64,000 bases of DNA. Source: Chloroflexota bacterium. GTDB lineage: Bacteria > Chloroflexota > Anaerolineae > Promineifilales > Promineifilaceae. Each line of letters opens with the position of its first letter. Within the stretch, counting starts at the first letter, position 1. Shown here piece after piece: positions 8,312-15,611 of the stretch. The position numbers and the translations under genes were made by a program. The stretch covers positions 1 to 64,000 of the forward strand of contig JAKEFB010000138.1 of assembly GCA_022616275.1 (NCBI GenBank). The letters run 5' to 3'. Below the pieces are notes generated by a model that was not told where the DNA came from, searched no databases, and saw only the letters and a list, made by a program, of their open reading frames with translations.

Positions 8312-9847
8312 CTACTCAAGATCAACTAAGACCTGGTAACTGGCCTGGCCGAAATTGACCTCGCCGACCAGGAGAGAGTATAAACCGGTTTGCGGCAAGG
8401 TTAAAACGAGAACTTCCTCCTCGCCAGCCCCGTTTTCGTCGTAAAACTCTTCGATCAGCGATTCGTCCACGCTGAACAGTCGCAAGAAGAGGTCTGAGTT
8501 GTCGCTGGGGATGACGGTGATGACGATCTCCTCCCCGGCCGTGCCGGCAAAGTGCCAGAAATGGTCGTTTTCCGGCTGGAGGGTGGCTGAGGCCAGCGTA
8601 CCATATGCCACCGTGCCCTGGAAGACGAAGCTGTAAGCGTTGCTGTCCAGGATCAGGATACTATACATGCCGGTGACGCCTGTCGCCTCGCCGATGAGGA
8701 CCTCGTAGTCGCCGGGCGTCGGCAGGGCAACCCCAATCAAGATTTCCGGGCTGCCGAGCCGGGCGTTGTTTTGCCGGGCAACGGTGTTGCCGGCCGGGTC
8801 CAGCACGGTAATGCTGGCGTCCACCTCAATTTCTGAGGCCACACTAATAGTAATAACCGTGGTCTCGGTAATGGTGAGCGTCCAGCGGTGGCTGCCATTG
8901 CCGGCCAGGGTTGCCGTTTCCAGCGAGTTAATTTCAATCGGTCCCTGGTCCTCGACAGTTGGCGGCTGCGTGGCGCCACCGGTTGGCGCCGGCGTGGCCG
9001 AAGCGCCGGACTGGGAGGTTGGGCTGGGCGTTACGCCGGAAGATGAGGTCGGCGTCTGGCCGGCCGTTCCGGGGGTGGGTGGCGGTGCGGGTGTGGTCGG
9101 TGGGGCGGCGGTCGGGTTGCCTGGCCCGGCCGTGGCCGATCCAACTGGCGGCGAAGCCTGTGGACCGCTGACCGGCGTTCCCCCTGGCGCCGGGCCGCCA
9201 GGCGGTGTGCCAGGGCCGGGGTAGGCGGGCAGCGTGGCCTGGCCAGCCGGCCCACCACCTCCCCCTGGCGTGCCAGGTGCAGGAATGTCGCCCTCTCCGG
9301 GCGGCGACTCGCCGGTGGACGGCAGGCCAGGGGTAGCTGCCTCGTTGCCCTCCCCAGGGATGACAGTCACCAGGGCAATGGGGTTGGGGGCAAGGATGCG
9401 CTCGACGTTCAGATACCAGATTTCTATTTCCGGGGCATTCCGGCCGCAGCCCACCGGCCCGCGCCAGCGCTGCCAGCGGCCGGCCACGGTCAGGGTCAAC
9501 TGCAGCGGGGCCACCTGGCGGACGGTGTTACTCTGGCTGGCGGCCGGGATAGAGAGTTCGCCATCGGCCAGCACCCAGATGGCTGGGGAAAGGCGCGGCT
9601 TGGAGCTGCACACCACCAGGGGAGCGTAATTCAACTGCCCGGTGACCTGGAGATAGGTATTCTCAAAGCCGGCCGGGTCCTCGGCCAGCTCGGTCAGTTC
9701 CACGGCTTGCGGCGTGCCGGCCGGCTCGACCGGCCCTGGCGACGTCGCTTCATCGTCTGTTGAACCCGTCAACCTCCCCGCTCCGGCCTGGCATCCGGCC
9801 GCATAGGCCAGGAGAAGCAGTACCAGGGCCAGCCACTGTTTGCTCAT
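8312..9847 (-). CDS. PPC-domain lipoprotein, paralogue of 5819-7306
   Basis: A 511-residue exported lipoprotein with the same plan as its paralogue: signal ending LAYAAGC, an N-terminal domain with SPAIWVLADGE and RWQRWRGPVGCGRNAP, a long Gly/Pro/Thr linker (~165-310), and C-terminal beta domains ending with LTLPQTGLYSLLVGEVNFG. I prefer ATG 9847, which puts a short positively charged n-region before the hydrophobic core. The open frame continues to 9901, but those 18 residues do not look like signal peptide. No good ribosome site is visible for either start, so the start is uncertain. Confidence 0.72.
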   Translation of the reverse strand: MSKQWLALVLLLLAYAAGCQAGAGRLTGSTDDEATSPGPVEPAGTPQAVELTELAEDPAGFENTYLQVTGQLNYAPLVVCSSKPRLSPAIWVLADGELSIPAASQSNTVRQVAPLQLTLTVAGRWQRWRGPVGCGRNAPEIEIWYLNVERILAPNPIALVTVIPGEGNEAATPGLPSTGESPPGEGDIPAPGTPGGGGGPAGQATLPAYPGPGTPPGGPAPGGTPVSGPQASPPVGSATAGPGNPTAAPPTTPAPPPTPGTAGQTPTSSSGVTPSPTSQSGASATPAPTGGATQPPTVEDQGPIEINSLETATLAGNGSHRWTLTITETTVITISVASEIEVDASITVLDPAGNTVARQNNARLGSPEILIGVALPTPGDYEVLIGEATGVTGMYSILILDSNAYSFVFQGTVAYGTLASATLQPENDHFWHFAGTAGEEIVITVIPSDNSDLFLRLFSVDESLIEEFYDENGAGEEEVLVLTLPQTGLYSLLVGEVNFGQASYQVLVDLE

Positions 9848-9999
9848 AGGGGGGAGTTTAATGCAAAGTGCCTGGGAAACAAACTCACGGCTTAATAGCA
9901 CTTGCCACAGAACCAGTATAGAGTAGATTTACCCCTGATGAATAAACTTCCAAAGAAATTGGTATCTTGAAACAACCATTGAGCCAGGCGTGCGAAGTT

Positions 10000-11010
10000 A
10001 TGCAAGAGAAGAATATCATCGTTGACGACCCCATCTACGGCCGCACCACCATCACCGAACCAGTGCTCATCGACGTCATGCTCTCGGCCGCCATGCGACG
10101 GCTGCAGGGGGTGCTACAGCACGGCATTACCGGCCTCATCAGCGTGACCAGGGCAACGACCCGGTATGAGCACTCGGTGGGGGTGATGCTGCTGGTGCGC
10201 CGGCTGGGTGGGCCGGTGGCGGAACAGATCGCTGCCCTGTTGCACGACGTCAGCCACACCGCCTTCAGCCACGTCATTGACCACGTCTTCGGCGCGCCGG
10301 ACAGCCAGAGCTACCACGACGAAATGAAAGAGCAGTACGTGGCCGGGACCGACCTGCCGGCCGTGCTGGCTGACTACGGCTACGACTGGCACGACTTCCT
10401 GGACGAGACGACCTTTCCCCTGTTGGAGCAACCCGCCCCGGCCCTGTGCGCCGACCGGCTGGACTACTTCTTGCGTGACAGCCCCGACCTGGGCCTGGCC
10501 ACGGCCGGCGACGTGGCTTTTGCCCTGTCACACCTGGTTGTTCACGACGGCCGGATCGTGGTGGACAACCTCGAGGCGGCCCGCTGGCTGGGCTACATAT
10601 ACATTGCCGCCGACGAGGCCAGTTGGGCTAATTTCTGGGAGGTGGGCTTGTACGAGTTGACGGCCGGCGCCATCCGGCGGGGGCTGGCGGTGGGGGCTAT
10701 TACCCTGGAGGACATTTGGAGCACCGACGACGCGGCCTGGGCCAAACTGCAGGCCGCCGGGGACGCTGAACTGCAGCGCCAGCTCCGGCTGATTAGCCCC
10801 AGGACCCAATTTGTCTGGGATGCGGCCCGGCCGGACTTTTCGGTCAGTACCAAACTGCGGACGATAGACCCGGATGTGCTGCTAGATGGGATGGTCCGGC
10901 CGTTGTCCACCCTGGATCCCCATTTCGCTCACCACCGGGCCAGTTACCTGAGCAGCAAGAGCGGCCCGTGGCCTTTTCGGGTGGTTCCGCCGAGTGGGAG
11001 CGAGAGCTAG
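10000..11010 (+). CDS. HD-domain phosphohydrolase
   Basis: A 336-residue cytoplasmic protein of the HD superfamily, metal-dependent phosphohydrolases that often act on nucleotides. Visible ligands: His of RYEHSVGVMLLV, the HD pair in ALLHDVSHTAFSHVID, and a later Asp in CADRLDYFLRD. The N-terminus IIVDDPIYGRTTITEP matches the usual opening of this subgroup (related to dNTPase-like HD proteins). ATG 10000 matches this opening; a TTG at 9967 is in frame but would add an unconserved stretch. It stands alone, between an oppositely oriented lipoprotein and the regulator-led tyrosine cluster. Substrate unknown. Confidence 0.85.
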   Translation: MQEKNIIVDDPIYGRTTITEPVLIDVMLSAAMRRLQGVLQHGITGLISVTRATTRYEHSVGVMLLVRRLGGPVAEQIAALLHDVSHTAFSHVIDHVFGAPDSQSYHDEMKEQYVAGTDLPAVLADYGYDWHDFLDETTFPLLEQPAPALCADRLDYFLRDSPDLGLATAGDVAFALSHLVVHDGRIVVDNLEAARWLGYIYIAADEASWANFWEVGLYELTAGAIRRGLAVGAITLEDIWSTDDAAWAKLQAAGDAELQRQLRLISPRTQFVWDAARPDFSVSTKLRTIDPDVLLDGMVRPLSTLDPHFAHHRASYLSSKSGPWPFRVVPPSGSES

Positions 11011-11154
11011 AGGAAGTTCGCCTACCCATAGGAATTGCTTTGATCGGGCCGGTCTCCCGACCGCGCCCGTTGGCGAGACCTCCCTGGCGCAAGTTCAAAT
11101 TCGTTCCGTTTTTCACAACTGTATTACAAGAACAAAGCAACTCTCCCAGAATTG

Positions 11155-11183
11155 TTGAAAAAACAAAAGTATTTTCTTATAAT
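11155..11183 (+). promoter_or_regulatory. Sigma70-type promoter for the tyrosine cluster
   Basis: TTGAAA (11155-11160), 17 nt, then TATAAT (11178-11183), embedded in AT-rich DNA. It would produce a transcript with a ~145-nt leader before the Lrp gene at 11335. Confidence 0.7.
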
Positions 11184-11291
11184 TTGCTTATATTTTTGAG
11201 GTAGACTGTAGATCTATTCTTACACACGCTGGCGTCAGGTCCTCTTTCAGAGAGACCACCTGGGCTCGGGTCCGCCAGGCATGAATGAAAA

Positions 11292-11316
11292 AGCTGATAG
11301 CTTAAAGCTGACAGCT
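11292..11316. repeat. AGCTGATAGCTT repeat, copy 1
   Basis: A 25-bp AGCT-rich, imperfectly palindromic element immediately before the ribosome site of the Lrp gene. A copy differing at two positions lies at 13144-13168 before hppD. Confidence 0.7.
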
Positions 11317-11334
11317 ATTTTAGAGGACTCCTGA

Positions 11335-11844
11335 ATGGTCACCAATAAAAACCTCGACCAGAAAGATAAAGCCCTACTGCAACACCTACAAAGTGATGCC
11401 CGGATGACGAACACGGAGCTGGCCCGGCGGGTAGAGTTGTCGCCGCCGGGTTTGCAACGACGACTCCGCAAGCTGGAAGAGATGGGGGTGATCGAGCAAT
11501 ACGTGACCCTGGTCAATCGGGAAGCAGTTGGTTTTGACATGCTCTGCTTTGTCCAGGTCACCCTGCAACGCCACGAGCCGCGGGCCATCCAGGAGTTCAA
11601 GGCGATGGTCCAGGCCATGCCGGAAGTCCTAGAGTGCCACCACATTACCGGCGAGTACGACTACCTGCTCAAGATTGTCGTCCGCAATCGCAAACACCTG
11701 GAGGAATTCCTGGTGGAAAAGCTGACGCCTGTACCCGGCATGGACAAGATCCGCACCAGCCTGGTTTTACGTGAAATTAAGACAACCACGGCCGTTCCCC
11801 TGGATCCGGCCGTGTTCAGTGGAGACGGCTATGGCCCTGAATAA
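11335..11844 (+). CDS. Lrp/AsnC family transcription regulator
   Basis: A 169-residue DNA-binding regulator. An N-terminal winged helix-turn-helix (about 8-60: LDQKDKALLQHLQSDARMTN, then ELARRVELSPPGLQRRLRKL) is followed by a RAM ligand-binding domain (about 70-150, with CHHITGEYDYLLKIVV). Family members sense amino acids and control their metabolism, commonly including their own gene. GAGGA precedes ATG 11335. The stop overlaps the start of the aminotransferase gene by 14 bp, which implies translational coupling. Position at the head of a tyrosine degradation cluster suggests that an aromatic amino acid is its ligand; this is inference. Confidence 0.9.
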   Translation: MVTNKNLDQKDKALLQHLQSDARMTNTELARRVELSPPGLQRRLRKLEEMGVIEQYVTLVNREAVGFDMLCFVQVTLQRHEPRAIQEFKAMVQAMPEVLECHHITGEYDYLLKIVVRNRKHLEEFLVEKLTPVPGMDKIRTSLVLREIKTTTAVPLDPAVFSGDGYGPE

Positions 11845-13075
11845 TAGCACCATCGTTCCCTTACTCCAGCCAACCGCGCCGCCCACCATGAGCCTGGCCG
11901 ACTGGACACATAGCATGAAGCGCTCCGTGCTGCGGGAGATGCTGGCCGTGGTTGCCCGGCCCGGTATCCTTTCCTTTGCCGGTGGTCTGCCGGCCCCGGA
12001 GCTTTTCCCCACGGCCGATTATGCCGAAGCAGTGGCCCACGTTCTGGCTACCGACCCTGGGGCGTTGCAATATGGGCCGCCCTATGCCCCGCTGAAAGCC
12101 CACGTTGTCGAGCTGATGGCCAGGCGTGGGGTTACCTGTCGTGAAGAGCAAATTTTTCTGACAACAGGCGCGCAGCAAGGATTAAACATTGCGGCGCGCC
12201 TGTTTCTTAATCCGGGCGGGCAGGTCATCCTGGAAGAACTAGTCTACACCGGCATCCAGCAGGTGGTCGCCCCCTACCGGCCGCAGATCCTCACCGTGCC
12301 CACCAACCTGGACGAGGGTATGGATGTGGACGCTGTCGAGGCTCACCTGCTGGCGGGCACGCGACCGGCCTTTATTTACGCCATCCCCGAAGCCCACAAC
12401 CCGCTAGGGGTGAGCATCAGCCCGGAACGGCAGGCCCGGTTGGCAGAACTGGCCCGCCGCTACCAGGTGCCGCTCGTCGAGGACGACCCCTACGGTTTCC
12501 TTTGCTACGACGGGACGGTCGGACCGCCGATGCGCGCCCTGGATGACGACTGGGTCATTTACGTCGGTTCTTTTTCTAAACTGCTGGCCCCGGCGCTGCG
12601 CCTGGGCTGGATGGTTGTGTCGGAGGCTCTGGTTCCCAAGCTGACCGTGGTCAAGGAGGCTTACGACCTGGAAACGTCGGCTTTCGTCCAACGGACGGTC
12701 TCGGCTTACCTGGACGCCGGCTACCTGCCCGGCCACCTGGCGATGCTCTGCCGCGAGTACGGGATGCGGCGAGATGCCATGCTGGCCGCCCTGTACCGCT
12801 ATTTCCCGGCCGAAGCGCGCTGGACCCGGCCGGCGTCTGGCATGTTTGTCTGGGTCGAGCTGCCGGCCGGGTTCAATACCGCCGAGCTGCTGCACACGGC
12901 CGTGGAGCGGGAAAAGGTGGCCTTTATTCCCGGCCAGGCCTTCAACGCCCTGGCCGCGGCCGGCCAGCCCGATGGCCACTCCGTGGCCAGCCGGTGTATG
13001 CGACTGAACTTTTCCAACTGCACGCCGGAATTGATCGAGGAGGGTATTGCGCGGTTGGGGGCTTTGTTGCAGTGA
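11831..13075 (+). CDS. PLP-dependent aminotransferase (aromatic/2-aminoadipate type)
   Basis: A 414-residue fold-type I aminotransferase of the MocR-catalytic/LysN subgroup. The opening SFAGGLPAPELFP, the AIPEAHNPLG segment, VEDDPYGFL and the PLP-lysine motif GSFSKLLAPALRLGW are all present; the final Arg in CMRLNFSN binds the carboxylate. In this context it most likely converts tyrosine to 4-hydroxyphenylpyruvate, the substrate of the next gene. GGAGA (11821-11825) lies 5 nt before ATG 11831, and the start overlaps the end of the regulator gene. In-frame codons further upstream belong to a shadow of the regulator. Confidence 0.9.
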   Translation: MALNNSTIVPLLQPTAPPTMSLADWTHSMKRSVLREMLAVVARPGILSFAGGLPAPELFPTADYAEAVAHVLATDPGALQYGPPYAPLKAHVVELMARRGVTCREEQIFLTTGAQQGLNIAARLFLNPGGQVILEELVYTGIQQVVAPYRPQILTVPTNLDEGMDVDAVEAHLLAGTRPAFIYAIPEAHNPLGVSISPERQARLAELARRYQVPLVEDDPYGFLCYDGTVGPPMRALDDDWVIYVGSFSKLLAPALRLGWMVVSEALVPKLTVVKEAYDLETSAFVQRTVSAYLDAGYLPGHLAMLCREYGMRRDAMLAALYRYFPAEARWTRPASGMFVWVELPAGFNTAELLHTAVEREKVAFIPGQAFNALAAAGQPDGHSVASRCMRLNFSNCTPELIEEGIARLGALLQ

Positions 13076-13143
13076 TGAGGGCTGAGGACTGAGGGTTGGT
13101 AGTTGATGGTTGAGGGTTGGTGGTTGATAGTTGACAGGCTGAT
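13076..13143. repeat. GGTTGATAGTTGA stutter repeat
   Basis: Low-complexity run of TGAGGGTTGGT / GTTGATAGTTGA words between the aminotransferase and hppD. It resembles the other intergenic stutters but lacks a clear complementary arm. Confidence 0.5.
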
Positions 13144-13168
13144 AGCTGATAGCTTAAAGCTAATAGCT
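13144..13168. repeat. AGCTGATAGCTT repeat, copy 2
   Basis: 25-bp element matching 11292-11316 at 23 of 25 positions, again located just upstream of a ribosome site (GAGGAGG 13175-13181). A candidate operator for the Lrp-type regulator, or part of the intergenic stutter. Confidence 0.65.
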
Positions 13169-13187
13169 TTTTTCGAGGAGGCACGAG

Positions 13188-14306
13188 ATGGACGATTTTT
13201 TACCGATTAAAAGCATTGACCACGTCGAATTGTACGTTGGGAACGCCAGGCAGGCAGCCCACTATTACCGGACGGCTTTTGGTTTTGCCCTGACCGCCTA
13301 TAGTGGGCTGGAGACGAAGAACCGGGAACGGGCCTCTTACGTGTTGGAACAGGGCAAGATTCGCCTGCTGCTCTCCACGGCGCTCAGCCCGGACCACCCC
13401 ATTGCCCGGCACGTGTACCTGCACGGTGATGGCGTGGGCATTATCGCCCTGGAAGTGCCGGACGCGGCCGGCGCTTACCGCGAGACGACCAAACGTGGGG
13501 CCACCGGGACTGTCCCCCCAACCCAGGAAGAGGATGAGCATGGCCTGCTACGCTATTCGGCGATTCGCAGTTACGGCGACACCCTGATCAAGTTTGTGGA
13601 CCGCAGCGATTATAACGGTCCCTTTGCCCCCGGGTATATAGCCCGTACTCTCAGCGGCAATGGCGCCAGTAGCGCAGCCAACGGCCGGCACCAAGGGTAC
13701 GGCCTGGCCCACATTGACCACATCGTCGGCAACGTCGAGCTGGGGGCCATGAACCGGTGGGTGGAGTTCTTTGCCACGACGATGGGCTTCAGCCAGCTCA
13801 TTCACTTTGACGACCAGGACATTTCCACCGAATATTCGGCGCTAATGTCCAAGGTGATGCAAGACGGCACCGGCAAGGTCAAGTTCCCGATCAACGAGCC
13901 GGCCGAGGGCAAGAAGAAGTCCCAAATCCAGGAATACCTGGATTACTACTACGGGCCGGGCGTACAGCACATTGCCCTGTCCACCGGTGACATTATCGAG
14001 GCGGTCACCCGGTTGCGGGATAGTGGCGTCGAGTTTCTCCGTGTTCCGACCACCTATTACGAAGAGCTAGAGGCCCGGGTGGGCAAGATTAACGAGCCGG
14101 TGGATCAACTGGCCGAGTTGGGCATCCTGGTGGACCGGGACGACGAAGGGTATTTGCTGCAAATCTTCACCAGGCCGGTGGAAGATCGGCCGACGCTGTT
14201 CTACGAGATTATCGAGCGCCACGGCTCGCGCGGCTTTGGCAAGGGCAACTTCAAGGCCCTGTTCGAGGCTATCGAGCGCGAACAGGCGCTGCGCGGCAAC
14301 CTGTAA
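13188..14306 (+). CDS. hppD: 4-hydroxyphenylpyruvate dioxygenase
   Basis: A 372-residue Fe(II) dioxygenase that turns 4-hydroxyphenylpyruvate into homogentisate. Two vicinal-oxygen-chelate halves are visible: IDHVELYVGNARQAAHYYR near the start and IDHIVGNVELGAMNRWVEFF from about residue 180. The iron ligands are the His of LAHIDHIVGNV, the His of PGVQHIALST and the Glu of LFYEIIER near residue 340. The C-terminal gating segment GFGKGNFKALFEAIEREQ is intact. Length is normal for the family. GAGGAGG precedes ATG. It lies between the aminotransferase and hmgA, forming successive pathway steps. Confidence 0.96.
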   Translation: MDDFLPIKSIDHVELYVGNARQAAHYYRTAFGFALTAYSGLETKNRERASYVLEQGKIRLLLSTALSPDHPIARHVYLHGDGVGIIALEVPDAAGAYRETTKRGATGTVPPTQEEDEHGLLRYSAIRSYGDTLIKFVDRSDYNGPFAPGYIARTLSGNGASSAANGRHQGYGLAHIDHIVGNVELGAMNRWVEFFATTMGFSQLIHFDDQDISTEYSALMSKVMQDGTGKVKFPINEPAEGKKKSQIQEYLDYYYGPGVQHIALSTGDIIEAVTRLRDSGVEFLRVPTTYYEELEARVGKINEPVDQLAELGILVDRDDEGYLLQIFTRPVEDRPTLFYEIIERHGSRGFGKGNFKALFEAIEREQALRGNL

Positions 14307-14311
14307 CGATT

Positions 14312-14377
14312 TTGGATTTGCGATTTTAGATTTTAGATCGCTCTTCAATCCAAAATCTAAAATCTAAAATTCGGAAG
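14312..14377. repeat. GATTTTAGATTTTAGAT stutter inverted repeat
   Basis: Iterated GATTTTAGATTT words followed by the complementary AAATCTAAAATC words, between hppD and hmgA. It would form a hairpin in the message between two genes of one pathway. Confidence 0.65.
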
Positions 14378-14387
14378 GGAGTTTCCT

Positions 14388-15554
14388 ATGGCTTACTACT
14401 ACAAACTTGGCCAATTGCCGCACAAGCGGCATACACAATTTCGCCAGCCGGATGGTTCTCTGTACCACGAAGAGGTCATGGGCATCCACGGCTTTGCCGG
14501 TATCCAGTCACTCCTCTACCACCTCCGGCCGCCAACGCAGGTGCGCCGGGTGGAGGTGCACGAGCGGGTGGAGATTCCCTACGAAGAACCTGGCCCGCTG
14601 CGGCCGCGCCGTATTTGCTCCGACCCCATTCCAGCCGGTGGCGACGCCGTGGAAGGGCGCATCCCCCTGATGGGCAACAACGACGTCGTCATTTCCGTCG
14701 CCCGGCCGACCAGGGCCATGGACTACTGGTACAAATTCGCCCACGGCGACGACGTCATCTTCGTCCACGATGGAAGCGGCGTGTTAGAAAGCCAGTACGG
14801 CCTGCTGCGTTACCGGCCAGGTGATTACCTGGTCCTGCCCACCGGCGTGATGTGGCGGATGGTTCCTGATAAGGATGTGGAGCACCGCCTGCTGGTGGTC
14901 GAAGCCCATGGCCACGTGGTTCCCCCCAAGCGCTACCTGAACAACTACGGCCAGTTCCTGGAGCATTCGCCCTACGGCGAACGGGACATCCGGCCGCCGG
15001 ACAGGCTGGTGACTAACGACGAAAAGGGCGAGTTTGAAGTGCGGGTGAAAGCCCGCGAGCAGATCACCAGCTTCTTCTACGATTACCACCCGCTGGATGT
15101 CGTCGGCTGGGACGGCCATCTCTGGCCCTTTGCCTTCAACATCGAGGATTTTGAGCCGATTACCGGCCGGGTCCACCAGCCGCCGCCGGTCCACCAAACC
15201 TTTGACGGGCCGGGCTTTGTCCTTTGCTCCTTCGTGCCCCGCAAGTTCGACTATCACCCGCTGTCTATTCCGGCGCCTTACAACCACTCCAATGTGGACT
15301 CGGACGAAGTGCTCTATTACGTGGATGGGGACTTTATGTCCCGCAAGGGCATCGAGCGCTCTGACTTTACCATCCACCCCAACGGCATTCCCCACGGACC
15401 GCACCCCGGCACGTATGAAGGCTCCATTGGCAAGGAAGAGACGCGCGAGACGGCGGTGATGGTGGATACCTTCCGGCCGCTGCGCCTGACCCGCTACGCC
15501 CACGAAATTGAGGACGAGCGGTACGCTTATAGCTGGCTGCCGCGAGGCCATTGA
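14388..15554 (+). CDS. hmgA: Homogentisate 1,2-dioxygenase
   Basis: A 388-residue cupin-fold Fe(II) enzyme that opens the ring of homogentisate to maleylacetoacetate. It is of the shorter bacterial type (many are ~430 residues). Candidate iron ligands are the His and Glu of PYNHSNVDSDEVLYYVDGDF and the His of GIPHGPHPG; the region QTFDGPGFVLCSFVPRKFDY is also conserved. GGAAGGGAG lies upstream of ATG 14388. It ends the tyrosine cluster; maleylacetoacetate isomerase and fumarylacetoacetase are not encoded in the window. Confidence 0.93.
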   Translation: MAYYYKLGQLPHKRHTQFRQPDGSLYHEEVMGIHGFAGIQSLLYHLRPPTQVRRVEVHERVEIPYEEPGPLRPRRICSDPIPAGGDAVEGRIPLMGNNDVVISVARPTRAMDYWYKFAHGDDVIFVHDGSGVLESQYGLLRYRPGDYLVLPTGVMWRMVPDKDVEHRLLVVEAHGHVVPPKRYLNNYGQFLEHSPYGERDIRPPDRLVTNDEKGEFEVRVKAREQITSFFYDYHPLDVVGWDGHLWPFAFNIEDFEPITGRVHQPPPVHQTFDGPGFVLCSFVPRKFDYHPLSIPAPYNHSNVDSDEVLYYVDGDFMSRKGIERSDFTIHPNGIPHGPHPGTYEGSIGKEETRETAVMVDTFRPLRLTRYAHEIEDERYAYSWLPRGH

Positions 15555-15602
15555 GTAATTGGGTAATTAGGTAATTGGCCTGCGGCACTTGCTCAATTAC
15601 CC
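15554..15602. repeat. GGTAATTGGGTAATT stutter repeat
   Basis: GTAATTGGGTAATTAGGTAATT words followed by the complementary CTCAATTACC, between convergent hmgA and the sugar dehydrogenase. Likely to fold as a bidirectional hairpin. Related runs are at 32340-32392 and 48661-48712. Confidence 0.65.
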
Positions 15603-15611
15603 TCTTGGTGC

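Larger units (their letters stand above)
11011..11334. other. Intergenic leader upstream of the Lrp gene
   Basis: A 324-bp gap. The first part is GC-rich. A distinctly AT-rich stretch (11100-11200) holds a good promoter (11155-11183). Downstream, about 11228-11280, there is a GC-rich region able to form a stem between CTGGCG and CGCCAG enclosing a smaller GGTC/GACC hairpin, then the 25-bp AGCT-rich repeat at 11292-11316. I see no gene here. Confidence 0.6.

Noticed and set aside
11228-11280. T-box or known riboswitch in the tyrosine leader
   Set aside because: No T-box consensus or other class signature was found; only generic stems.
14784-15551. 255-residue minus-strand open frame
   Set aside because: Shadow of hmgA.
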